From positions 5,332,001 through 5,396,000 of the forward strand of contig NZ_CP092364.2 in NCBI RefSeq assembly GCF_022370755.2: a stretch of DNA of 64,000 nucleotides, written 5' to 3'. A program made the position numbers and the translations under genes. This document shows, piece after piece, positions 26,675 to 34,753 of this stretch (position 1 is its first letter; every line of letters starts with the position of its first letter). The DNA comes from Mycolicibacterium goodii (GTDB lineage Bacteria > Actinomycetota > Actinomycetes > Mycobacteriales > Mycobacteriaceae). The notes below the pieces were generated by a model, which saw only the letters and a list, made by a program, of their open reading frames with translations, was not told where the DNA came from and made no database searches.

Positions 26675-26845
26675 GACTCCATCCTTCACAAGAGACGAAG
26701 TCTCCGGACTCACCGGGGTGATTCACCTCGGTCAGCTATGCCGTCGTAATTGATACTCGGATATGAGCGCAACTGAAGTGGCGAATCGAAGGCCATTACA
26801 GTTTGACCGAGGACATGCGAGTGATGAGTATGGGTCGCCGAGCCC

Positions 26846-26880
26846 CGCTAGTCGCGCTAGCGATACTAGCGCGATTAGCG
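26846..26880. promoter_or_regulatory. Long palindromic operator of the VapBC module
   Basis: Fifteen-base arms (CGCTAGTCGCGCTAG at 26846-26860; CTAGCGCGATTAGCG at 26866-26880) pair with one mismatch around a 5-base spacer. This is the expected autoregulatory site for the antitoxin complex. TAGGCT at 26890-26895 then gives a -10 box six bases before the antitoxin ATG, so the message is probably leaderless. Confidence 0.75.
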
Positions 26881-26901
26881 TGGTCGCTGTAGGCTAGCCG
26901 T

Positions 26902-27147
26902 ATGGAGAAGAAGGCGACGGTGACAAGCACCGAGGCGAAGAACCGCCTCAATGCCCTACTGGCTGACGTCGAGCGCACCGGCCAGTCGGTGACGATCACG
27001 AATCATGGCCGGCCGGTGGCCAAGCTCATCCCGGTGCAACCCGTGCCGCGCAAGTTCGGCCAGCTACCGAATCTCGTGGTGCCCAGCGATTTTGACGCAC
27101 CGCTGCCGGAATCAGAACTCGCGCGCTGGGAAGACTCTGACTCGTGA
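26902..27147 (+). CDS. Type II antitoxin, Phd/YefM family (VapB-like)
   Basis: Antitoxin of 81 aa. The N-terminal Phd/YefM DNA-binding fold shows TSTEAKNRLNALLADVERTG and SVTITNHGRPVAKLIPV. The acidic C-terminal tail (SDFDAPLPESELARWEDSD) is the part that typically wraps the toxin. The gene overlaps the PIN toxin by 4 bases (GTGA). The palindrome at 26846-26880 is its likely operator. Confidence 0.9.
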   Translation: MEKKATVTSTEAKNRLNALLADVERTGQSVTITNHGRPVAKLIPVQPVPRKFGQLPNLVVPSDFDAPLPESELARWEDSDS

Positions 27148-27533
27148 ACGTGCTCCTGGACACCCACACGCTTTTGTGGCTTGTCAGCACGCCGTCCGAC
27201 GTAGACCCGTCGGCACTAGCCGTGTTGGCCGACCCGAACACCAACCTTTGGGTTACCGCGGCCTCCGCGTGGGAAATCGCCATCAAAACGCGACTCGGTC
27301 GCCTCGACGGCGAAGCACTCTTGGCGGCGTGGTCCGATGTCATTGCCGATATGAGCACGACCGAGTTGCCCATCGATTCGGCCGACGCCATCCTCGCCGG
27401 CCGCCTGCCGTGGGTCCACAAGGACCCGTTCGACCGGGTGATTGTGGCCCAGGCGCTCCGCCACAATCTCACCATCGCGACCCGCGATGCCAAGATCCTC
27501 GATGCCGCCATGACTCCCACCCTGCAAGCCTGA
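27144..27533 (+). CDS. Type II toxin, PIN-domain ribonuclease (VapC-like)
   Basis: PIN ribonuclease of 129 aa. The acidic metal-binding residues are in LLDTHTLLWL, ASAWEIAIK, HKDPFDRVIVAQA and TRDAKIL. This subfamily (LLDTHTLLW.., paired with Phd-type antitoxins) cleaves specific RNAs. GTG start at 27144 inside the antitoxin stop. All four acidic positions look intact, so the pair is probably active. Confidence 0.92.
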   Translation: MNVLLDTHTLLWLVSTPSDVDPSALAVLADPNTNLWVTAASAWEIAIKTRLGRLDGEALLAAWSDVIADMSTTELPIDSADAILAGRLPWVHKDPFDRVIVAQALRHNLTIATRDAKILDAAMTPTLQA

Positions 27534-27860
27534 TCCCCCTCCCCTGTCAGAAGATAACACTGACCGAACTGACCACTCGCGCCGAGATTTCGCCCACCCT
27601 CGGTATCGATCTGATGAGCTTCGATCACTGGCCATATCAGCGCGGCGCATCCCTCGTGCAGGGTCAGCCGATCATCAATAGCGCATTGGAACAGTTTGCG
27701 TTGAAACGATTAGCGATCGTGCACTACCACGACGCCGTGTTCTGACCCGGGCCCGCCCACGTGCCGGGTGTGAACCGGTTCGACAGTGCCACCGCCTCGC
27801 GGGCAAACCGTAGATGGCCTGCTACGGGGCCGGCATTCTGACTCAGCCCTATCTTGTCAG
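27534..27860 (+). other. 327-base spacer with a possible gene remnant
   Basis: An open frame without a proper start runs to a stop at 27745 and ends ..SALEQFALKRLAIVHYHDAVF. No family was recognised, and the codon pattern is less biased than in neighbouring core genes. It may be the tail of a decayed gene. No other feature seen. Confidence 0.25.
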
Positions 27861-28199
27861 GTGGTGCGGGAACTGATCGCCTATAACACGTCTCAAACAG
27901 AGAAGTTCAACGAGAACCTCCTCAACCCGGAGTATCAGTCCACCGTGGCCGAGTACCAGCCGTGGGCCGATCGTCTGCACGAGTTCGCCTCCCAGATCAA
28001 CGATCCCGCACTGAAGGAACGTGTTGACCGGTTCGCCGAGGGTGCCGATCGCATGGTCGATCTCGTTCGACAAGGCGAGAGCGGCCAGTTGACGCCGCAG
28101 GACCCGCTGGCGCCGCTGCCGACCGAGCCCTACCGCGAGGTGGTGGAGCCCATGTACGCCGAGCTGCAGGCGCTCGACACTGCCTGCCCGGCGGGATGA
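27861..28199 (+). CDS. Small helical protein, probably 5'-truncated secreted protein
   Basis: Hypothetical protein of about 112 aa (GTG at 27861; the frame is open from 27786). The sequence (AYN..Q.., PWADRLHEFASQINDPALKERVDRFAEGADRMVDLVRQ, ending ALDTACPAG) resembles the mature region of small mycobacterial exported proteins that have a Cys at each end. A Cys lies just upstream of the chosen start, but no signal peptide can be found in frame, so the 5' end has probably been lost. Function unknown. Confidence 0.5.
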   Translation: MVRELIAYNTSQTEKFNENLLNPEYQSTVAEYQPWADRLHEFASQINDPALKERVDRFAEGADRMVDLVRQGESGQLTPQDPLAPLPTEPYREVVEPMYAELQALDTACPAG

Positions 28200-28254
28200 C
28201 GCTGCCTGAAAAGAGTGCACGAGGTGGTGGTGCCAGTGCCGCATACTGAGCTGT

Positions 28255-28463
28255 ATGGCGTTGATCGAGGCCTGTGCCAGTGTCGAGGCGGTCATCGAAC
28301 GAGCCCGCTCGCTTTATGCAGATACACACTCCGCGACGCGCAGGTGGCACCGCACGGCGCCGCGCGATTGGATCAGATCGCCGCAACGACAAAGGCGATC
28401 ACCGATCTCGCCGCGACTGGTGCACCCGGAGGCGCATTCCAACGGGTTGTTCTGCAGGCCTGA
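28255..28463 (+). pseudogene. DUF4226-like gene broken by a frameshift
   Basis: The ATG at 28255 starts MALIEACASVEAVIERARSL, then the frame leaves the family pattern near 28340. The continuation lies in another frame as ARLDQIAATTKAITDLAA and GAPGGAFQRVVLQA, ending TGA at 28461-28463. Together they resemble the mycobacterial DUF4226 family (..RLDAIAAEI.., ..EFQRFLLAK..). One insertion or deletion therefore separates two halves of one gene. DUF4226 genes often accompany secreted toxin or ESX-related loci. Confidence 0.55.
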
Positions 28464-28544
28464 TGATTCAGATCAAACGGGTTCAGCAGGTGGTGCGATC
28501 ATCCGCTCAGCTCCCCTCTCGGCCGGCAGATGCGGACCGATCGC

Positions 28545-28844
28545 ATGAGTGATGTGGCCCTGCTTGTCGTTTCGGTGGCCGTCGGGTCTCTGATCGCTGC
28601 GGCCGCGGTCTACGACTATCGGCGCCGCATAGCCACAGCGCGCAGGGTGTCGGTCCGATCCCATCTGATCAGTGCCGTCATGATGGTGCTGCTGTCGGCG
28701 GTCGTGGGTGTGTGGGCGATCATCGACGACAACCGCGCGTTCACCATCCCGTGCAGCGTCATCGTCGGCCTCGTCGGAGTGGCGCTGCTGGTCAGGCTCA
28801 CACAAGACCGCATCAGATCGAAGTGCCGCGGGAAGCAAGGGTGA
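28545..28844 (+). CDS. Small two- to three-span membrane protein
   Basis: Hypothetical 99-aa membrane protein from ATG 28545. Hydrophobic spans at about residues 3-20 (ALLVVSVAVGSLIAAAAV), 41-62 and 68-86 are separated by basic loops. The stop overlaps the next start by 4 bases (GTGA), so it is coupled to the lipoprotein gene. No family recognised; a small membrane partner of the lipoprotein is plausible. Confidence 0.65.
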   Translation: MSDVALLVVSVAVGSLIAAAAVYDYRRRIATARRVSVRSHLISAVMMVLLSAVVGVWAIIDDNRAFTIPCSVIVGLVGVALLVRLTQDRIRSKCRGKQG

Positions 28845-29362
28845 CCAGGATGGCGGCCGCCGCAGCGCTCACCGCGGCGATCACCGCAACACTATTGGCG
28901 TCCAGCTGTGGCGTCCTCAACAAGTTCGACTTCGGCGGCCAGCTGGATCCGATCACCCCAGAACAGTCCAAAGCCCAAGTGCTCGACGCCGCACGCGACA
29001 TCGTCAACACCACTCACCTCGACATCGTCAAAGCCGTGTTCTGGCGATCCTCATGCAACGACCAAGGCGACCAGCCCTACCGCAGCGAACTACTGATCTC
29101 GCGCCCGCTCAAAGAGTCCTTCGACGCCGCCGACGCCGACGACGCCACTCTCATCGACCAGTTGAAAACCCACGGATGGCACCCCGCGACGGACTTCCAC
29201 ACCCACGGCACCGCACTGACCAAAAACAACGTGGTCGCCGTCATCGGCCCGCAAAACGCGTCCACCCCCACCCGCGGCCTGCACCTGTACGGCGAATGCC
29301 GCGACTACAGCAGCGAGAAGAACCAGAACAGCATGGAAGACACCTTCCTCACCACACCGTAG
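28841..29362 (+). CDS. Putative lipoprotein of unknown function
   Basis: Exported protein of 173 aa with GTG start at 28841. A signal peptide with lipobox LASSC precedes a mature domain containing a CND..PYRSELLIS strand and a GLHLYGECRD segment, giving two cysteines that could pair. Small mycobacterial lipoproteins of this type occur beside DUF4226 genes. It is translationally coupled to the small membrane protein before it. Confidence 0.65.
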   Translation: MTRMAAAAALTAAITATLLASSCGVLNKFDFGGQLDPITPEQSKAQVLDAARDIVNTTHLDIVKAVFWRSSCNDQGDQPYRSELLISRPLKESFDAADADDATLIDQLKTHGWHPATDFHTHGTALTKNNVVAVIGPQNASTPTRGLHLYGECRDYSSEKNQNSMEDTFLTTP

Positions 29363-29633
29363 AGAGCTGCCCGGTCGACGACGTAGATGCTGGCCGGGAG
29401 TGCCGTTCGCAATGCTTCGTGGCGCATAGTTGTTTCGCCTGGTGTGCACGAAGCGCCCTTGAGGCTTGCTCGCCCGGTTCGGGTGGTCTTACTTCTGCTT
29501 TCTTGCCTTGTCCAGCGCTGGCGGGCAGGTAGGCGTCGAGCGCGGCCGCGACCATCTCACTGCGGTTGGTTTCCCGCGCGCCCGGGCGCTGCGCTCGAAT
29601 CTGCTTTGTCGACCAGTCTTGCAGTGTCTTCAT
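29349..29633 (-). pseudogene. Remnant of a second toxin-antitoxin pair (RHH-like antitoxin, cut toxin)
   Basis: The minus-strand frame from ATG 29633 begins MKTLQDWSTKQIRAQRPG then ETNRSEMVAAALDAYL, a plausible short DNA-binding antitoxin. Its later part looks shifted. In another frame a segment reading MRHEALRTALPASIYVVD resembles the first strand of a PIN toxin and is cut off by the lipoprotein gene end at 29362. I read this as a decayed VapBC-like pair, but a genuine small gene of unknown type is possible. Confidence 0.35.
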
Positions 29634-29756
29634 CACCTTGAGCTCCGCCCTTGTGGACCGAATGTGAAGCGGCAGCGGCGTTTCGGATCGCGAGTTGCCC
29701 GGCGCGTCGCGCCACGGAAAGAGGTCGCCAGGGTGGGGCCTGGCCGGCGAGCAAGG

Positions 29757-30197
29757 ATGAGGGCTGGCAGCTCGTGCGCATGCTTTTGCAGAGCGTTCAA
29801 CACAACGGCAGTGTTCTATGTTCCTGCCAGCATTGCGTGCGGGGTGTTTCTACCGTTTGCCTTGCCGAAACGACTCTGGCGGCGCGCTATCGGTGTGTCG
29901 ATGTTGCTGTGGGTAAGTGTCTCGGCTCTGTTGTTTCTGGCAATCGGCTTTATCTGGGTGGGCATGCATGCGACGAGCGCGACCGAGCGTGTGCACAGGC
30001 GCGATGTGTTCGACAGGGCAATCTCGCCGCGCGGATGGCATACCGGACAGACCGTTGAACCGCGGATCCATACCCCATGCGGCATAAAGTTTAGGCAGAT
30101 TGCCCCCCCGCGCGTGGACGGCTCGACTGATGCAGTTGTGCAATCCGGATACTTCAGGAGGCGCGTTGACAAACCCCAACCTCACCTACTTATCTGA
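29757..30197 (+). CDS. Doubtful small membrane protein
   Basis: Frame from ATG 29757 with two convincing hydrophobic spans (VFYVPASIACGVFLPFAL and VSMLLWVSVSALLFLAIGFIW) joined by a basic loop. It then runs into a non-hydrophobic tail that overlaps the next gene by 32 bases. The tail may be non-native, suggesting a truncated or fused gene. Function unknown. Confidence 0.35.
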   Translation: MRAGSSCACFCRAFNTTAVFYVPASIACGVFLPFALPKRLWRRAIGVSMLLWVSVSALLFLAIGFIWVGMHATSATERVHRRDVFDRAISPRGWHTGQTVEPRIHTPCGIKFRQIAPPRVDGSTDAVVQSGYFRRRVDKPQPHLLI

Positions 30198-30660
30198 CGA
30201 GTGGGTGCGCATGTCGAAGATGCTCCGCTGCCGCGAACGCACTTCTGTCATCTCGCAATCAGACGGTGCGGCAACCTTATTTATCGCCGATGACGAGTCC
30301 TTCCACCTTCGTCACGACGGGGACCAGTGGGTCGTCGATCGCACAGACGACCGCAATCGACGTCACAACAACACCGCGACCTTCTCCACTCACGAACTAG
30401 CCGAAAAGTACCTTCTTTGGAGGTGGGGTTCCACGGTCCGAGATGCCTATGGCGCCGAGAGTCTTGGGCCGCGACTATACAAAGCCGGCTACGCACGCGA
30501 AGTATCAGTCTCAGGAGCCGACAACAATCGGGACGTCGTTCTGCGATCAGCGTGTGGCACAGCCATATTGCCCGAACCCTACGCAACGATTTTCAGCCAT
30601 TTGATGCTGAAGTCACGGGATCAAATTCACGAGATGCTTACCTTCGATCTCACCTTCTAG
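30166..30660 (+). CDS. Imm61-like immunity protein (orphan)
   Basis: Soluble protein of 164 aa. The TTG at 30166 is chosen because AGGAGG lies four bases upstream. The pattern W.RM (here EWVRMSKML), DGDQWVVDRTDDR, AEKYLLWRWGSTVR and a C-terminal FSHLMLKSRDQIHEML resembles the Imm61 immunity family common in mycobacteria, whose members neutralise polymorphic or EsxA-like-linked nuclease toxins. No cognate toxin is adjacent, so it may protect against toxins of other strains. The family call rests on remembered pattern. Confidence 0.55.
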   Translation: MTNPNLTYLSDEWVRMSKMLRCRERTSVISQSDGAATLFIADDESFHLRHDGDQWVVDRTDDRNRRHNNTATFSTHELAEKYLLWRWGSTVRDAYGAESLGPRLYKAGYAREVSVSGADNNRDVVLRSACGTAILPEPYATIFSHLMLKSRDQIHEMLTFDLTF

Positions 30661-30795
30661 CCGCCCCGGCTCAAAGGGGTTTATGCCCCAGGTGACCCCT
30701 CGGCGTAGGGCGTGAGAAAGGACGGCGCAGTAGGTGCCATTGGCCGGGTCACGTCCTGCTGAATGCTACGCGCGCGCTCCGGCATATCGTGTCGG

Positions 30796-32241
30796 TCATT
30801 TCGGTCTGGCTAGCCCGACGATGCTGCTGCGGCACAGAGCGACCAGTGTGTGAGGGGTCGTCACGATCTGGTCGAGCCGATCACTGGCAGGGCACGGCGG
30901 GTCGAGCCGCAGCGGATCAGCGGTATGCGCGGGATCGATGAGGAGCATGGGGTTGTCGCGGCCTTCGCTGGTGACCAGCAGTCGCTCACCCACCCACAGG
31001 ACGATGAAGCCGCTCAGGAACGACTCGTCGGGAGCGCTGAACGGGGTAAGCGACACCGGCGTGGACGTTTGTGTCCGGTAGTTGCGGATTTGCCATTGGT
31101 TGTCGCCAGTGAAAGCCAGCAGGTAGCCATCGCAGGCCGGCGAGACAGCCGCCTCGCCGGGAAACTCGTCGATGATGCGACCATCGGCGGCGTAGACGGC
31201 GATATTGTGGGTCCGGTCCAGTGGGCCGTCCCCGGATCGGAAAGTTTCTCCGACGTACACCTCGTCGCCCGGTCTCAGCGTGGATTCGCCCTCGACGTCG
31301 GTGATGTGCCCTGTGTGGGCGTTGGCCAAAGAGGAGCCGCTGCAGTTGTATTCGAGCATGCCGGGTAGACCGGCCCGCAGAGATGCCGCAGCGCAAATAT
31401 CCTTGGTGCTCCACCGCAGCTTTCCGCTGGCCGGGCCGATCGAGTACAGGTGGGTTCGATCGAAGATCGAGTCTTCGTCGAAGACGACGATGCCGAGCGC
31501 ATCGATGCCACCTGCGGCGTTGGTGGCCTCCCCGGAGAACTGGCGCCGCCACAGGACGTCGCCAGTGTCACCGTCGATTCCGATCAGCGCTTCGTGCCGG
31601 AGCACGGCGACGATTCGGTCGGGGTCGTCGGTGTTGCGACGTGCTATGAGGTGCCCGTCCCAGTATCCGAATTCTGGGATGTTCCAGCGCTTCTTGCCGG
31701 TAACACTGTCGTAGACGGTGAGTTCCTCGTTGGCATGGACCAGGACGTTGTCGCCTGCCGCAGCGATGTGCGCACGGTAATCACTTCGGGGCAGCGACAC
31801 CGAGTACAGCTTTGATGGGGGTACATCGACAGACCCACCAGCGTTGGTGGTGGCGGCGCTATTGGCGATGTCGGGATACCAGACGCGCGATCGGTGATCA
31901 TGGAGCACATACCCGGTCAACCCCGGCAATGCGATCAGCGTGATCACCAGTGCGACTGCGCCGGCTCGCCGACCCGGGACATCGCCGCACTTTCTCGCGG
32001 CGAGGACGAGGAACAACGACATCATCGCCGCCAGCATCGCGGCGGCTGCGAGCAGGGTGGCCCCAGTCGAATCGGAGAATCGCAACGCATCGCGCGACCG
32101 GTACACGCGATACACCGCCCACAATCCCCACGCCGCCACACACAGCGCGAAACAATGGATCAACCCGATGCCACCTCGGGGCGCACAGCGACCCAAAACG
32201 ATCAGTGAAGCGGCAGCCACCACGATCAGTGCGCTGATCAC
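30796..32241 (-). CDS. Membrane-anchored PQQ-like beta-propeller protein, N-terminus cut by an amber codon
   Basis: Protein of 481 aa with three to four membrane spans in the first 115 residues, then an extracytoplasmic beta-propeller with PQQ-type blades (LTVYDSVTGKKRWNI, LIGIDGDTGDVLWRRQF, HLYSIGPASGKLRWS). The frame continues upstream without a break except for one TAG at 32272-32274 up to a start at 32421, and the upstream part has another membrane span. The original gene was therefore about 540 aa. Translation may restart at GTG 32241, or the gene may be dead. Function of the family is unknown. Confidence 0.7.
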   Translation of the reverse strand: MISALIVVAAASLIVLGRCAPRGGIGLIHCFALCVAAWGLWAVYRVYRSRDALRFSDSTGATLLAAAAMLAAMMSLFLVLAARKCGDVPGRRAGAVALVITLIALPGLTGYVLHDHRSRVWYPDIANSAATTNAGGSVDVPPSKLYSVSLPRSDYRAHIAAAGDNVLVHANEELTVYDSVTGKKRWNIPEFGYWDGHLIARRNTDDPDRIVAVLRHEALIGIDGDTGDVLWRRQFSGEATNAAGGIDALGIVVFDEDSIFDRTHLYSIGPASGKLRWSTKDICAAASLRAGLPGMLEYNCSGSSLANAHTGHITDVEGESTLRPGDEVYVGETFRSGDGPLDRTHNIAVYAADGRIIDEFPGEAAVSPACDGYLLAFTGDNQWQIRNYRTQTSTPVSLTPFSAPDESFLSGFIVLWVGERLLVTSEGRDNPMLLIDPAHTADPLRLDPPCPASDRLDQIVTTPHTLVALCRSSIVGLARPK

Positions 32242-32274
32242 CAGTCCTGTGACCGAGCGGGACAGAAAGTCCTA

Positions 32275-32421
32275 CGGAGACTTGATGATCCATGTGGCGA
32301 CGGCTGCAAGGACGGCCAGGCTGCCCGCGCCAGCCGCGCAACCGGCGCACGCACCGGTAACGACTGGTTTTACGCGCGCACGACGTGGCACCGCGGCGCT
32401 GCTCGAAGCCATGTTTGCCAT
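32275..32421 (-). pseudogene. N-terminal fragment of the PQQ-like gene before the amber codon
   Basis: From ATG 32421 the frame reads MANMASSSAAVPRRARVKPV followed by an Ala/Gly-rich membrane span ending WIIKSP and then TAG. It is exactly in frame with 30796-32241. The fragment supplies the cytoplasmic tail and first span of the downstream protein. Confidence 0.6.
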
Positions 32422-32455
32422 GCTATGGCTGTCAGAGAGGCGACCGGTCACCAAT

Positions 32456-33016
32456 TCAGCGGCTACCACAGCATGTCAACGTCAACAGGTGTTTACGACG
32501 GGTCAGGTCCGGTCGAACCGCACTGTGTTCGCGACAGCCGCCAGCCACGGTGGTTGACCACATCGTGACACCGGTACGCGGCGCCAAGGCTGTCCAGGTC
32601 ACATCCACCGGATCATCGGCCCCAGAACCGAGCCGGGCACCGGTTGACCGACGAAAACGGCTTGCCGTGACAGTTGCGGGTAGTCCAGAGAACTCACCTG
32701 AAAGTCGTGCGGTGTGCGCTCGTGCGTGACCCACAACAGCTCGCCGGTTGTGGGTCAAGGCCCACGAGCGTGTGGCGGATCCGTACCACGCCCGCAGAAC
32801 GGCGACGTTGTCCGGGCCGAAACCGTTCATCCCTAGCGCGCGCAAGCGTCCGAGCTTGGGCAGGGTGAACACCCATCGACGTTGACCGGTGGCACCGTCG
32901 TAGCCTTCGACCGTTTCGCTGCTCCTGACCAGAACAAAACCGGCACCACGTGCTCCGATGCCTGCCAGCTTGCCAACATGCCGCCAGCGCGGGGGCATGT
33001 TGGCCCCAAACCTCAT
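32456..33016 (-). pseudogene. Fragment of a second PQQ-like beta-propeller gene
   Basis: Frame of 186 aa with propeller-blade features (VRSSETVEGYDGATGQRRWVF, WTALAPRTGVTMWSTTV) but no signal peptide or membrane span, so it is not a complete member of the family. It lies directly upstream of, and overlaps, the intact-looking paralogue. A partial tandem duplication or a truncated neighbour gene is likely. Confidence 0.45.
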
Positions 33017-33133
33017 TGGTGGTCACCTGCGCACATCGCGACGCCACTACAATGGGGCCAGTAACTGACGACAGCGACATTTGCGATCAACTGCTGAGGT
33101 AGGCCGATCATTATCAGTTCGTCATGGCCATCG

Positions 33134-34006
33134 ATGACCAGCCAATTCGACCTCGCCGACCGCGTTTTCGGAGCCGATGGGCGCCGGCGCGTACTGGATT
33201 GGCTCGACGGCCAAGCCAGTTACATCGACAATGCCGACTTCACCCGATCGTTCGCTGGTCGCTTCCCTCTTCCTGGTGTGGCGGTAGACGAGTACTCCCA
33301 TCGACATGTCCATTCACCACGCGGCGACCTCCTTGGCGGGATCCGGTTCTACAACCGAGACGTCGGCCGCCCCTTCGTCGAGGTCATCGCTCACAGCTTC
33401 GCAACCCTTAACGAGCTCCGCGACTGTGTCCGGAAAGAGTGGGCGTCGTTACGGCCGGGGTTCATGCGCCTGCGCACCGCACCCGAGGCACTGATCATCA
33501 ACCCAAACACACGACTGCACAAGAGCATTCATATTGCGCGGTATGGCGATCTCCGCCCGCATGATGGTCTGGTCATGCTGGAGCCGTTCGACCAACTCGA
33601 ACAAGCGATCGCGCTCGTAGAGCGCCGTTACCAGACGTTGCAGTGCGACCATCCAGACCTGGCGAAGATTCTCGCCCCGGCATCCCTCGACGAACTGCGT
33701 GAGTGGCACCACGGCGGTCAGTTGTATGCCGTTCGAGTGCATGACGAAACCGTCGGTGTGCTGGCGATCGTCCCGAGCAGCGTGGGGTGGATCGACGGCG
33801 ACGAGGTCAGCGAGGAGGTGATCGTGGCGAACAAGAACGGACACGGGTACGCCACGGCCGCCCAGAGCGCCTGGGCCGCGCAGATCGCCACCGACCGAGA
33901 TAGGTTGCTTATCGGCACCATTCATGGTGCGAATGTCGCGTCCCGCAAGACAGCGGAGGCCGTGGGGCGAGTCCGCGTCCTCGACGACTACGACATCGCG
34001 TTGTGA
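33134..34006 (+). CDS. Protein with a C-terminal GNAT acetyltransferase-like domain
   Basis: Soluble protein of 290 aa. The last 120 residues resemble a GNAT fold: VGVLAIVPSSVGWIDGDEVSEEVIV, the acetyl-CoA region NKNGHGYATAAQSAWAA, and GTIHGANVASRKTAEAVGR near the end, as in acetyltransferases that use a relative's-position (NVASRKTAE) motif. The first half is unrecognised. Flanked by gene remnants and the toxin locus; its role there is unclear. Confidence 0.65.
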   Translation: MTSQFDLADRVFGADGRRRVLDWLDGQASYIDNADFTRSFAGRFPLPGVAVDEYSHRHVHSPRGDLLGGIRFYNRDVGRPFVEVIAHSFATLNELRDCVRKEWASLRPGFMRLRTAPEALIINPNTRLHKSIHIARYGDLRPHDGLVMLEPFDQLEQAIALVERRYQTLQCDHPDLAKILAPASLDELREWHHGGQLYAVRVHDETVGVLAIVPSSVGWIDGDEVSEEVIVANKNGHGYATAAQSAWAAQIATDRDRLLIGTIHGANVASRKTAEAVGRVRVLDDYDIAL

Positions 34007-34660
34007 CAATCGTCAGAGTCGACGGCTTTCAGACCATTCCGTTTGATAGCCCACACTGAACCCGATATCGTCCTGCCCTTTCCCGCTGAGCAATATGCAG
34101 GAATCGAATATGCAGGGTTGCCAGTAGTGAGTCGATTATTCACGTCGGATGCGAATACGTCACCTTCTGGGATCAGCCCTCCTCGAGGCTGTTTACGTTG
34201 CGGCCCGGCATTTTCAGGCAGCCAGGCGTCATCAGGCCCGGGGGCGATGAGCAACGATGTCGCCCTGCGTGGACGGTTCCATTCAGAACCTGCAGGTGTA
34301 GCCATGGAGGCCGCCGTCATCGACGCCATCCCTAGGCTTCCCCACCCATCACGTTCTCATTACTGAAGAATCCGGGACGATCAGATCCTGTCCTCCCGGT
34401 TTGGTACCCGGCTGTACGACACGCACGCTATGTGGTCGTACTGGCAGCACTCGATCAACAGAGCCGGACCGCATCGAACGGCTTCCTCGTTCTCACCACC
34501 ATGCCGCCTGTGAGCAAACACACAAAGAACGCCCGGCATGCCCACTGACGCATCGCTGAGTTGGTAGCTGAATGCAGGTCAGAACCAGTTGAGGTAATTT
34601 GCCTGATCGGAAATCTATCTGGTGCACGCCCCGTCGCCACACCAGTCTTTTACCAGGTGA
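34007..34660. other. Gene-poor spacer before the toxin locus
   Basis: No convincing gene. A start-less frame at about 34384-34548 reads YVVVLAALDQQSRTASNGF then FLVLTTMPPVS and stops, possibly a remnant. Base composition is less GC-biased than in the flanking core genes, consistent with acquired or decayed DNA. Confidence 0.35.
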
Positions 34661-34690
34661 TTGACGTTTGTCGATAGCGCTGATTACAGT
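34661..34690 (+). promoter_or_regulatory. Sigma-A-like promoter of the toxin gene
   Basis: TTGACG (34661-34666), an 18-base spacer and TACAGT (34685-34690). The predicted transcription start is near 34697, giving a leader of about 57 bases before the ATG at 34754. Confidence 0.55.
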
Positions 34691-34753
34691 CCCGTCCAGC
34701 AGACAGCGAGATAGCTGACTGGTTTCTAGTGAGATTGCTGAACGGGGTATCGC

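Larger units (their letters stand above)
25971..26725 (-). mobile_element. Truncated IS3-family insertion sequence
   Basis: The orfA-side end is intact: read on the minus strand it begins TGAATCACCCCGGTGAGTCC at 26725, typical of an IS3-family terminal repeat. orfA and the first third of orfB follow in different frames. The orfB similarity stops after DDLVGRHF at about 25971, before the DDE integrase domain, and no matching opposite terminal repeat was found. The copy cannot transpose alone. It marks the junction of the accessory island with the topoisomerase genes. Confidence 0.8.

Noticed and set aside
30674..30701. AGGGGT/ACCCCT inverted repeat between convergent genes
   Set aside because: Six-base stem with a long loop and mismatched interior; too weak to call a terminator.
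33988..34329. Minus-strand 113-codon frame after the GNAT-like gene
   Set aside because: No motif, no RBS, overlaps the end of the preceding gene and has irregular composition.
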